This document shows, piece after piece, positions 22,892 through 33,200 of a stretch of DNA of 64,000 nucleotides (position 1 is the first letter of the stretch; every line of letters starts with the position of its first letter). The stretch spans positions 11,842,001 to 11,906,000 of the forward strand of contig NC_053202.1 in NCBI RefSeq assembly GCF_905163445.1, given 5' to 3'. The notes beneath the pieces were generated by a model that saw only the letters and a list, made by a program, of their open reading frames with translations, was not told the DNA's origin and did not search any database. This stretch comes from Pararge aegeria (taxonomy: Eukaryota; Arthropoda; Insecta; Lepidoptera; Nymphalidae). The translations under genes were made by a program, and so were the position numbers.

Positions 22892-23168
22892 CTATACGGT
22901 CAAACACAATACGGTGGGAATACAATACGGTAAAAATAAATAAATGAATAAAATAAATTTGTCGCCTCCCTTCGAAGTCTTCTTATATGTGGGAGGTCCC
23001 GATACAGGTAATAGGGTCATTAACATCCTCATTTCAACCAATTGAAGTCCACTGCTGGACATAGGTCTTTCGCTATTCCAGCACATTAAGACCCCAACGA
23101 CCATCGGTTCTCCGAACTATGTGCCCTGCCCATTGCCACTTCAGTTGCGGGACTCGCTGAGCTATGTC
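22892..23168 (-). mobile_element. non-LTR retrotransposon 3' end next to the exon copy
   Basis: On the minus strand: RILVTDIAQRVPQLKWQWAG, HIVRRTDGRWGLNVLE-stop, then gacctatgtccagcagtgga and ggttgaaatgagg. It runs straight into intron-like sequence preceding the polybromo exon copy. The same tail, older and shorter, precedes the true exon 7 (41480-41640). Confidence 0.8.
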
Positions 23169-23695
23169 AGTAACTAAAATTCGAAGGCGAATCGGATTGG
23201 CCAAAAGCGCAATGTCACAGCTACATAGGACTTGGAAAGACAGGAATATCTCAATCAAGACAAAAGTGCGTCCGGCCCGCGCACTTATTTTTCCTATATT
23301 TACGTATGCAGCTGAGACATGGACTATTAGAGCAGCTGATAGACAACGTATGGACGCTTTTGAGATGTGGTGCTGGAGGAGAATGCTGCGGATCCCGTGG
23401 ACGGCACACAGGACCAACGCATCGATTTTAAGACAGCTTAAAATTACAAGAAGGCTATCAACCACCTGTCTTAAGAGGACTCTCGAGTACTTCGGTCACA
23501 TTGCCAGAAGAGATGGAGACAATCTTGAAAAGATAGTGGTCACTGGCAAAGTGGAAGGAAAGAGACCTCGGATCAAATCCGCACTGCTCTCGACACCAAA
23601 GTGCATACGGCTTTAAACGTTGCTCAAAGCCGAGTCAAATGGCACAAAATCGTCCAAAAAGTTGTAAGTGGAAGGGGTCACGACCATCAGCGATG
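23164..23695 (+). mobile_element. non-LTR retrotransposon reverse transcriptase C-terminus
   Basis: Reads RPARALIFPIFTYAAETWTI, then MDAFEMWCWRRMLRIPWT and KRTLEYFGHIARRDGDNLEK, an RTE-like reverse transcriptase end. A deletion or frameshift near 23573 shifts the last part (DTKVHTALNVAQSRVKWHK). It is transcriptionally opposite to the element at 22892. Confidence 0.8.
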
Positions 23696-23824
23696 AGGAA
23701 CACGACGTAGAGAGAGATAGTTCTTCTACGGATCCTCATACTGATTTGATCAAATCGTAGAGATACTCCTAGCATAGCTCTCTCCATCGTCCGCTGAGTG
23801 TATCTTAGCCTTTTTATAAGGCCG

Positions 23825-24110
23825 GCTGGCAATGGGCTGATATCATCATCACGGCACGGGCCTCCTCCCACAATGAAAAGGGGTTAAGGCTGTAGTCCAC
23901 CACGTTGGTCCAGTGCGAATTGGTGGACACCACACACCTTTGAGATCATTATGGAGAACTCACAGGCAAGCAGGTTACATCATGATGTTTTCCTTCAACA
24001 TTGAAGCAAGTGATACTCAACTTGCTTATATTAAAAGTTAGAATGAGTTAGTTATGTCGAATTAGTGGTTTTTCAAGGGTTGGAGCCCCGGGCTGTAGAA
24101 ATTCCATCGA
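23825..24110 (-). mobile_element. SINE family E, diverged
   Basis: Shares gctgtagtccaccacgttgg and cattgaagcaagtgatactc with the 62395 copy. The head is lost. Confidence 0.65.
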
Positions 24111-24143
24111 TCACTAATAAAAAGTTTTTATTAGTGATCGATG
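24105..24143. repeat. palindrome with 18-bp perfect arms
   Basis: catcgatcactaataaaa, loop agt, then its exact complement. Lies just after the SINE E copy; origin unknown. Confidence 0.85.
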
Positions 24144-24979
24144 AGAAATTCATAATTACTGAATTTGCTCAAATTCAAATTGGAATTCAAAAATGTTTTG
24201 TTCATGTAGACCTATCGCAAGCATAATATAACAGTAAAGAGTTAGGTTAGTTAGCAGTGTCAGCCCCCGTGCCGCGGAGAGCACGTATAGCTGTCAGTCT
24301 CGATTGTTATCACTAAATTGTGGTTACAGTCGTTGAAACCCGCAAATCCACATTGACAGCGTGGTGGGTCTATGCTCGAGAACCGTCTCTCCAGTGAGAG
24401 ACGAGGCCTGTGCCGGCCAGTGTGACGTTAATAAGTAATAATAAATTAGAGTAGCTATTTAACAATTTACTTAAACTAATAGATTAGGTAATAATTTAAT
24501 GTCATTAAGTTTAATAGCCCATTTTGACCAAAGGACCAAATTTAAACAAACAAAGGTGACAACATTTTAGTCTTCTGTAAAAATTTCATTTTAGTCTTCT
24601 GTATCTACTGAAAAAATAAAATTAAAAATAATAAATTTTATTTTCCCCTTAAATACTGCCATATGTTTGTTCACATTAGGTCCGCGGATAAATTGGCTAC
24701 ACTTTACGCAACTATGTTTCCTACAGTTTCATATTACATTATTCCATCGAAGATTATCACGCGGGAAAGAGATAGCGACAGTCCCGCTCTCGGGCGGAGC
24801 ATCTCACGGCGTGGCCCACGTACTTAGAGGCCTCTATGTGAGGTCCCGAAACTAATCTATTAACGGACCCCACAAACGCGGTACCCAGCACTTTCGAAAC
24901 CATTCGGAAAATAACCGTACAGTTTAATATCATTATGATGTATGGTGGGTGGGACTGCCTCTTTGGTCTAGTGGTTAGA

Positions 24980-25075
24980 ATGTGGCGTGCACGAAAGTCA
25001 AAGTCAAATATTTTTTTATTCGAACAGGCACATAGATGGCACTTTTGATGCCAACATTACATTGCTTGTTTTCAA
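24980..25075 (-). mobile_element. LINE tail joined to a SINE head remnant
   Basis: tggtctagtggttagaatgt is a box A-like SINE head (tRNA-Glu-like). It breaks off into cgaaagtcaaagtcaaatat, the reverse of a LINE terminal repeat. Not a tRNA gene. Confidence 0.6.
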
Positions 25076-26311
25076 ACAGTGAGTTTGACCAGGGACACTT
25101 ACGGCTTCTTTGTTACTACGAATGATCAATTCAGTTTGTTTAACGTAACAACGTATACCTAGGTAACAAACAAACAGATAAATTTTTGCATTAACAATAT
25201 TAGTGTGTACTATTTACTTACCTCTCCATGCAAACATGAGTAGGAATGTATGAATAAAATTGATAGTTAAAGTTAAATAAAACACAAGAAATCTTCCATT
25301 ATTTTGTTGGTTTGTATTTCTTTGCATGTAAGTTGAGTACTTATTCACCTATACCTGATTTACCAACCGGAGCAGGCAAAACTGCGGGCATATCTAGTTG
25401 TACAGTACTTATATAAAAGAATAGTATGTTCAGTAAGAAGGTTAATTTTTCGCTATTTCGTAAGTTCAAGCGATTGTTCCCAGAGTTAAGAATTTGAAAC
25501 TTAATAGGCGTTTATTAAAACGTTTTATGGCCTTTTCGTGATTTCTAATGTTTGTGAAAGCCGCCGGACATTAGTGTCAAAGTGCATGCCTTGTAATTTA
25601 AGTTAAGTGGTGCTTAGAAACGGAGAGATTTGACTCGGAAACTTTATGTAGAGCATGTGTAGAGCAAAGGCATTTAAACGTAGTGTTAGTCTTTGACTTG
25701 TGTTACGAACTATTCGAAAACAAATCGGAAATTACTAAATATCTTAATTAAATAATTATTTCAAATAAAAGCATGATAAAAAGAAATATTCTACTTCGAA
25801 TGTCGGTTCTTAATCCACTACGTATCGTGCAGAGCCATCTTGCGTTGGTTTTCTAAACCTTATTATTGCTATTTCCTCATAGATGGCGCTAGTAATTTTC
25901 ATAATTGTACAATTTGCTGTTTGCTGCTAGGTGGCACTATAAATATAAAGCGTTACGAGATTTCTCACACCTTATTTTATTATAAACAATAAAAATACCT
26001 TAGAATTGAGAAGAGCTAATTATAATTAGAATTATAAAAATATCGATCTCTACTTGATCGCTGCTTGCGCTCTTTATCTTTATCTTCAAGGTTGAATGTG
26101 AAACACAGTTCGAATTTGGAAAATGTCTTAGCTGTAGGGTGATATACCTTTGCCTCATCCAGGAAATTAAAAAAAATATGGGAAAAGTCAAAGTTATGTC
26201 ACAATGTCATTGGCAAATAAATGATCAAAACAAAAACTACACCCTGGAATCGAAATTGGAATTTTGAATTGAATTGAACATACATAGTTAGGTATTCTGT
26301 CGATTTGCAAC
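25076..26311. other. upstream region of the 338-residue gene
   Basis: AT-rich, with few recognisable repeats. It must contain the promoter and any 5' UTR of that gene, but I see no clear core element. Confidence 0.45.
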
Positions 26312-27328
26312 ATGAGTAAGGATATAATTGAAAAAATAATAAAACTAAATAACGAAGCGTGCCCAGAATTTACGTATTCAAACCCTCTATTAGACAGAAA
26401 TGTTGCAAGGGCGGTTTCGAACAGCTTAATGAAAACCCTGTACAAAAGCAATCAAATCGGCAAGAAACAAAATGTCAGGAGATCTATGCTGCAAACTATA
26501 CGCAATATGTGCAAATCATCACCCGAAGGACACGTGGAAATTGATGAACACCTAACAGAAGTACTCACTTCGTGTTACGAAAAGCAACTAATAAAATCTA
26601 CAAGGAATAAAGATATAGAAAGACAACTTGACGCATTTCTGATTCGAAATTCAAAATCGCTTAATCTGAATACGAATTTCAGACCAAGCTTAAACCCTGA
26701 GGTGCTGCAAGCAATGTTAAATTTGAAACACGATATAGTCTTCTCCGAAAACATTACTAAAGATATCATACACTGGAATATTGATGATCAAAAATCGAGA
26801 ATGGTCCTCCAAAATCTATGGAATGGGGACTTAAAACATAAAACAAGTTTCTATGACAATGTATCTATCAAAATGAAATCAAAGCTTGAAAGTGTCTTAC
26901 TCAATATTTCATGCAGATTATTTGAAAACAGTAGAGAAACTGAGAAACTGTTTTTAGAGAGTGAGCTAATCTCTTTGATTAAAAATTGTTCAATTTCTGC
27001 AGAATGCTTCCAAATTTGCACCAGAATACTCAATACATTGTTTATTTTAACTAATTTCAATACTTCAATAGGGAAGTTTATATTATCTTTCATTCAAGAT
27101 ATAAAATTAAAAGCTAGATTAACCATATCCATCTTATATCCTATTAGTGTTAGTAATTTAGTAACAATATTAGATTTAAATTTAGATGAACTAGACTACT
27201 CTGTTAGAGAAACCTATGTTAAGTTAGCAAAGAAACATTTAAAATGTTTACACAAAAAATCTGAAAATGAATTAATAATGTTGCTTTCACATTTCCCACA
27301 GTGGTTCAATATATATTTTGATGATTAG
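26312..27328 (+). CDS. unrecognised intronless gene, 338 residues
   Basis: One long open frame starting MSKDIIEKIIKLNNEA and ending HFPQWFNIYFDD, in a region where random frames rarely exceed 130 codons. I recognise no domain. The sequence is Lys/Asn/Leu/Ile-rich and looks alpha-helical throughout, with short amphipathic helices compatible with HEAT-like repeats in the C-terminal half. There is no signal peptide, transmembrane segment, zinc motif or transposon signature. The start is the first ATG of the frame. A poly(A) signal lies 231 bases after the stop, so the transcript may be a single exon. It could be a fast-evolving nuclear or scaffold protein, or an old retrocopy. Confidence is high that it is a gene and low about its role. 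Confidence 0.78.
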   Translation: MSKDIIEKIIKLNNEACPEFTYSNPLLDRNVARAVSNSLMKTLYKSNQIGKKQNVRRSMLQTIRNMCKSSPEGHVEIDEHLTEVLTSCYEKQLIKSTRNKDIERQLDAFLIRNSKSLNLNTNFRPSLNPEVLQAMLNLKHDIVFSENITKDIIHWNIDDQKSRMVLQNLWNGDLKHKTSFYDNVSIKMKSKLESVLLNISCRLFENSRETEKLFLESELISLIKNCSISAECFQICTRILNTLFILTNFNTSIGKFILSFIQDIKLKARLTISILYPISVSNLVTILDLNLDELDYSVRETYVKLAKKHLKCLHKKSENELIMLLSHFPQWFNIYFDD

Positions 27329-27558
27329 ATTGGCTTTTTTTGGTCATCGTAATTTACATATTAGAAGTTGTATGCAAAAGAAGTTGCAAGAAACCAAGAG
27401 TTTACTGCAAGGTTGCATACTTCTTAACCAATTCATTGTGAATGGCACGGCACCTAAGGGGTGCCAGAAACTTTTTACTCATTTGGTGTGTGATTACAGA
27501 GCCATGTCATTATTCAATCTGTTAAAACTCTGTAAAATGGCTTTATGAGTTTACGGTG

Positions 27559-27564
27559 AATAAA
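27559..27564 (+). terminator. poly(A) signal of the 338-residue gene
   Basis: AATAAA, followed by a T/A-rich tract, downstream of the stop codon and before the first repeat on this strand. This is the simplest 3' end for the intronless gene. Confidence 0.55.
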
Positions 27565-28055
27565 AATATTATTATTTTATCTCATAGCTCATGCCACTAA
27601 TGTTCGTTTCAGGACATAACTTGAAAACAAAAACTTCAGAGGTTAACAACCAATTTAACTTCACAATAAAACCCTTTTGTTTGGCATACCTTTGGCACCC
27701 TAATGGTGGGTTCTGAATTAAACCCTATCTAATGAACCCTAAAGATTAATTTATATTTCATGTCTGTTCTATGATATACCATGCTTAACAACTTGTAGCA
27801 AAATTTTTTTTTTGCTACACTTTGTATTTACGTACTTATAATCGAATGAACAGAATCAAGTGGCAACCCAAAAAAGGAAAGTTTTCGTACGTGACTTACT
27901 TACTTGGTACCCCTATGGCGTAGTTTTAATCTGTGGCGCTTCACGCCCTAGAGGCTTAATTTTTTTTTATTTATACACTTTATTTGTACACCACAAAGAG
28001 TAAAAAAGAACAATGGACACAACAAAAATAAACCTAAAAAGCCTTGTTAGTGAAA

Positions 28056-28575
28056 AAGGGCATTATTTTTTTACCACAGGTTAGCCTTTGACTGCAATCT
28101 CAACTCATGGTTAGTAAAATAAAATAAATAAATATACTACGACAATACACACATCGCCACCTAGCCCCAAAGTAAGCGTAGCTTGTGTTATGGGTACTAA
28201 GATTTCTGATGAATATTTTTATATATACATAAATACTTAGAAAATACATATAAACACCCAGACGCTGAAAAACACTTAATGCTCATCACACAAACATTTT
28301 CCAGTTGTGGGAATCGAACCTACGGCCTTGGACTCAGAAAGCAGGATCGCTGCCCACTGCGCCAGTCGGCCGTCAAACCGTAGTGATGATGAAGTCTAAC
28401 ATGGTAGCGGGCTATCCTGTTTGGTATGGTAGTCATACCCCTAATCGATTTCTACGCGACATCGCACTGGAACATTAAATCTCTTAGCGGCACTTCTTTG
28501 TCGGTAGGGTGGTAACTAGTCACGGTCAAAGTCTCCCACCAGACCAGAGAAAATTCAGAAATTATAAATTCCCAA
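28056..28575 (-). mobile_element. SINE family B interrupted by SINE family A
   Basis: Family B left part (gcctttgactgcaatctc) stops near 28115 and resumes at 28378 (gatgatgaagtctaacatgg, ggcacttctttgtcggta). The interval 28122-28376 is a complete reverse SINE A with intact boxes. The order of insertion is therefore B, then A. Confidence 0.8.
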
Positions 28576-28839
28576 ACAAAACTAATTTATTATCACATCT
28601 GCATTCTGCATACCTATTCGCTATGTATAGTTTATCACAAATTGGAATTTTAGGTCCCAAAAATAACATATATAGTCCAAATTCTATTTTACCTATCTTT
28701 TAAAGTAAACCATCTTACTGTAAAGTGTACTGTAGAAAAAAAAAAAAAAGTCTTTAAAATAGAAAAAAAAAAAGTCAACATTTTTGTTCAAATGTAAAAA
28801 ATATTTACGTAGCTTTTATTTATTTATTTTCGACTTAAA

Positions 28840-28925
28840 CTAATTCCGAACCGGTGGTAGAGTCAATACAAATATAATGATTTGACGTTTCAAAAGTGCT
28901 TTTAACTATGCCTACTGAATTTCGA
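28840..28925 (+). mobile_element. family D LINE tail remnant
   Basis: Carries ccgaaccggtggtagagtca and tttcaaaagtgctttt of the family D 3' UTR. Short and diverged. Confidence 0.6.
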
Positions 28926-29384
28926 ATTATTAAAAAAAAAAAATTGTTTACATTTCGGAAAGATAAAAAGATATGGGCTACAATGCATAGGTCAAACAGA
29001 CTTGCGTCCATCCAATCATGGAGCAAGTCACCGCAGACGCATTTTTATTATTACTCTTCACATAACAAGTTTGTGCAAAAACAAAACAAAAAACAACAAA
29101 GCGTGAAGAAAATAACACAATAAATTAAACAGCCCGCCATTCCGCATTGGGGCAGCGCAGCCCCGGATCTAGTGGGGGGCGAATCGGGGCACCAATCCCG
29201 GGCAGCAGATTCAGAAGGCGCCAAAACCTAAAAAGAATAAAAATAAAAAACTTGCTAACACGAATGAAAAATAGCTGATCTTATTTATTTATTTCCAATC
29301 TTACATTTTTTGTCATTACAGGAAAAGTTATCCTAATACGACAATGCAGCCTGTTATGTAAATTTTAATAATATATATAACTAC

Positions 29385-29545
29385 TAGCGGACCCCAGCGC
29401 CATCTGTCGGGCTAATTTGTGAATCTAAACCATCCAGGGTACCACCCAAACATATCCCAAAAAAATCATTCAAATCGGTCCAGCTGTCTAGGAGGAGTTC
29501 AATGACATTCGCACGCACACAAGAAATATACATATATAAAGATAA
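29385..29545 (-). mobile_element. short Helitron-like element
   Basis: Reverse complement of the 13945 family: actagcggaccccagcgcca at the left, then atcggtccagctgtctagga, ending in an aaagat flank. Confidence 0.65.
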
Positions 29546-29666
29546 TATATATGACGAAATCCAAATCGCTATATTCGTGCGTTCACTCATTATATATAGG
29601 CTACAGGCTTATACTAATATAGGCTTTAGAGATACTTTATGTACTGCCTCCGAGACTTACAATAAC

Positions 29667-29895
29667 GGCCGATAGTGGGCAGCGACCCTACTTTCTGAGT
29701 CCAAGGCCGTGGGTTCGATTCTCTAATGAACATGAATGTTTTTCAGTGTCTGGGTGTTTATCTGTATATTATAAGTATTTATATCATTCCTAAAGTTATT
29801 CGTCAGTCATCTTAGTACCCATAACACAAGCTACGCTTACTTTGGGGCTAGATGGCGGTGTGTGTATTGTCGTAGTATATTTATAGATTTATTTA
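29667..29895 (+). mobile_element. SINE family A
   Basis: Head gcagcgaccctactttctga and box B ggttcgattctc; the body is as in other copies. Confidence 0.8.
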
Positions 29896-30035
29896 TTTAC
29901 AATGCCCATCTTTCAAATAAACCATTCTTAAGAAAAGAAAGAAGAAGGAATGCTTTAAATACAAAAACGAACGCGGCAGAAGTCGCGGGCCTCAGGTAGT
30001 TTTTAATAAATGCCATCCAAGCCTCACAGTTTGTT

Positions 30036-30215
30036 TTACTCCTCTTCATCCAACTCTACGAAAGAATTGAGGAACTGTTTCGCACAGACCATGCTAAGAC
30101 GCTCTTTTCTGTATATCTGCGTCTTATGCGGGAAACTCTTCAGGTGTTTTGTCACATTGTCCCAGAAAGGAAACACTTTGTTGCAGCACCCGCAGTGGTA
30201 GAGGCCGGGATGGAT
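30036..30215 (-). CDS. zinc-finger gene exon 4 (terminal)
   Basis: Preceded by a T-rich tract and tag acceptor, and reads IHPGLYHCGCCNKVFPFWD, then TKHLKSFPHKTQ, and ends VELDEEE-stop. It supplies the last finger and an acidic tail. It is joined to exon 3 by phase, strand and the repeating finger pattern; a transcript is needed to prove the link. Confidence 0.7.
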   Translation of the reverse strand: MHPGLYHCGCCNKVFPFWDNVTKHLKSFPHKTQIYRKERLSMVCAKQFLNSFVELDEEE

Positions 30216-33200
30216 CTAAAAAAAAATACCAGTGAACGAGTGACGTGCACTTCATACATTCACAAAACCACTGCCTACCCTTAAATTTTTGTATAACTCA
30301 TAAATGTGAAGGATTGTTCCATTTTACGCCATCCAGCTTATGCATGAAGAACGAGCTTCATGCATACCCTGGTCAAAAAAATGAATTCCATTATATACTA
30401 TGAGCGTTAACCTTTATTTGCTATAATCTGCGTAGAGCATGCAAATCTGTAAGGTGCAGTTTATAATTTCTTCAATCTTTATAATCCGAGATGTCATAGA
30501 ATAAAGATCATCCAGAAACCCTATTTGCAGGCAGTGCGTTGTGTCTTAAAATAGTAAAAACGCCCCGCGCATGTCTCACTAAATACCCGGGCAATCTTGC
30601 TATTCAAGTAACTTTTTCCATTTTATGGTAAAGGTTTAGAACATAAGGGGTAAAATAATTACTGTCAACTTCTTAATGGTATGAAGTGACTAACCGTCCG
30701 CGCCTGATCGAGAAACCAATAAAGTGTAGTGGTTTTTGATGCTTCAATAGTCGTGTTCACGGTTTCTGTATGTTCTTAATTCTGTGGTAAATTTATAATG
30801 AATAATCGTTAAAATTCAAAATTCATTTATTTCAAGTAGGCCTAATATAAGCACTTTTGAATCGTCAAGTCTGTCTGTTTGTAGTGACTCTACCACCGGT
30901 TCGGAAGGCAGATTCTACCGAGAAGAAGCCGACAAGAAACTCAGCAGTTGCTCTTTTCCAACATCAACAATTTACATTTTACATTTTACGTTAGCAATTA
31001 TTTACTGTAAAGAATGTGACTAAAGAGTATAATTTGGAAGATCTGTTTGGTGTAGAGTATAAAGATTGAAGAAATTATATATTGCACTAAACAGATTTGT
31101 TTGCTTTTAGCGTATTATAGCAAAATAAGGTAAAACACGTAAGTTGTGAAAAAATAGGGAATTTATAATTTCTGAATTTTGTTTTCTGATCTGGTGGAAG
31201 GCTTCGGTCGTGGCTAGTTACCACTACCGACAAAGACGTGCCGCTTAGCGTTTTAGCGTTCCGGTACGACAGTCAGCACAGTAAACGATTAGAGGTACGA
31301 GTTTAATATAACTGCCATACAGGTTAGGTTAGAATGCTGAGATTGGAGTAGGGTTCCCAGATCAAAAAATCTAAATTCCGGAGAAAATGCCGGAGAGTTG
31401 AGATTTCCTGACTTTCTTATAAATATAATATTAATGTTGATAAACATCGTGTTTATGAATAAACGAAGCAAATTTTCAAATTTTTCCTGCGCGTGCGGAC
31501 TATGACTGTGAAGTGTGAACGAGACCGGGGGGAAGGGGTGAGGTGAGGGGAAGCGCCTCTACTCTTCCGCCCGCGCTCGCTATAACATGTCAGTGCATTA
31601 CATGTAGAAATTCCGGACTTTCCCCCCGCATTCCGGACAAAGACCTGTATTACCGGACATGTCCGGACAATTCCGGACGTATGGCAACCCTAGATTGGAG
31701 TCGAGGGTTAGCTTGTAGTGGAATAAAAAGAAATTGTCACTCAAAAATCAAGCTGAAAAAAAACTCACTTCTCTAATGAAGATTTCGTGTCCATCATCAT
31801 CTATGAGTAGAACCTTACAGTTTTCCACTATTTTCATATGATTTATCTCCTTTGAATGTTTCGGCAATTCAATTAAATTCATTGTCAAGTTACAAGCGTA
31901 ACATTTCACCATGCTGCCCTTGAACCCATTAATTATTTGTATCAGCCAAAAGCTCATTAGTTCTATACAAATTCCATCATTGATTATAACAACGTTGTAT
32001 TCAAGTATTTTAAAAGGACCATACATATCTTTTAGAAAAGATTTGTATGCAACACCCTTTGTAGGTGGCTTTAAATGCTTACTATCTTTTATTAGGCCTT
32101 TAATCTCTAAATGTCCTCGGTGCAGCAAACCTTCAACATGTTGTGTAGCGCAGTTCATATGTGCTGATGTAAAAATATCACAAAGCGTACAAAATATCTT
32201 GCTACCGCCCTCATTTAACTTTAGATAATTCTCATTTGCATATATTGCTAGTTCATGTCTTCTTTTACCGTGATCGTGAATCCTTAAGTTCTCCGTCTCC
32301 GGATGAAATTCAATTGGGTGTTCCGTTAAATTTTTTAAAGAAGGGGTGACCGTTGCACCACACAAAAGGCAATTGGCTGTTTTTTTCTCAACATCAAATT
32401 CATATTTACTACTAAAACACTCAGCCAATAGTTTAATTGATAAGTTACATTTGTTGTTATTCGAATCACATTTTGACTTGTTTGTCGTGGTTTTGCCGTT
32501 GTTACTTTCAGAATTCCTCGGTTTTGTTACTTTGCTGTGGTTGTCAGTCCAATGATTATTTAGGTGCTCATTCTCAAAAGTTTCGAAACATGTGAAACAA
32601 TAAAACTTATCAGATTTCAACTGTAAAATATAGAGATAGGATAGTCACCAACACTGTTCTTTCTGGACAAATAAAAGTAAGTTGTAAAGGTAAATTGGTG
32701 CTGATAGATAAAGGGACATTAAAATCACAAACTTACTATGAACTGCTTAATTATAAGCTGATATTGAAAATTCTATCTTCTGAAAATGATTATATAGTTA
32801 ATTTAGTATGTGAGAAATAAAAAATGTAACTGAAATGTTGTGTGCAACAAATTGTCAATGAAGTTTGTTTGTGTGAAGGATGTTTTCTCATGTGTGGGGT
32901 ACTGTTATCCAACAACCAATTTGTTATCCAACAACCAATTGGCACAGTGGGCAGTCACCCTGCCTTGTCAGTCCAAAGTCCCACCTTTGAACTGTGGGTT
33001 CGATTACCTCAACTGGAAAATGTTTATGTGATGAACATATATGTTCTTAAGCATCTAGGTGTTTTTAATTTGCATATTATTAAAGTATTTATGTATATTA
33101 TTCATTAATATTTATCAGTTATCTTAGCACATGTAGGACAAGCTAAGTTTACTTTGGGGCTGGTTGGCAATGTTATACTATATTTATTTAAAAGTGCTTT

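Noticed and set aside
23164..23616. 150-codon frame as a host gene
   Set aside because: Clear reverse-transcriptase end of a truncated non-LTR element.
27318..27548. 76-codon frame overlapping the end of the 338-residue gene
   Set aside because: Lies in the probable 3' UTR, overlaps the stop and has no features of its own.
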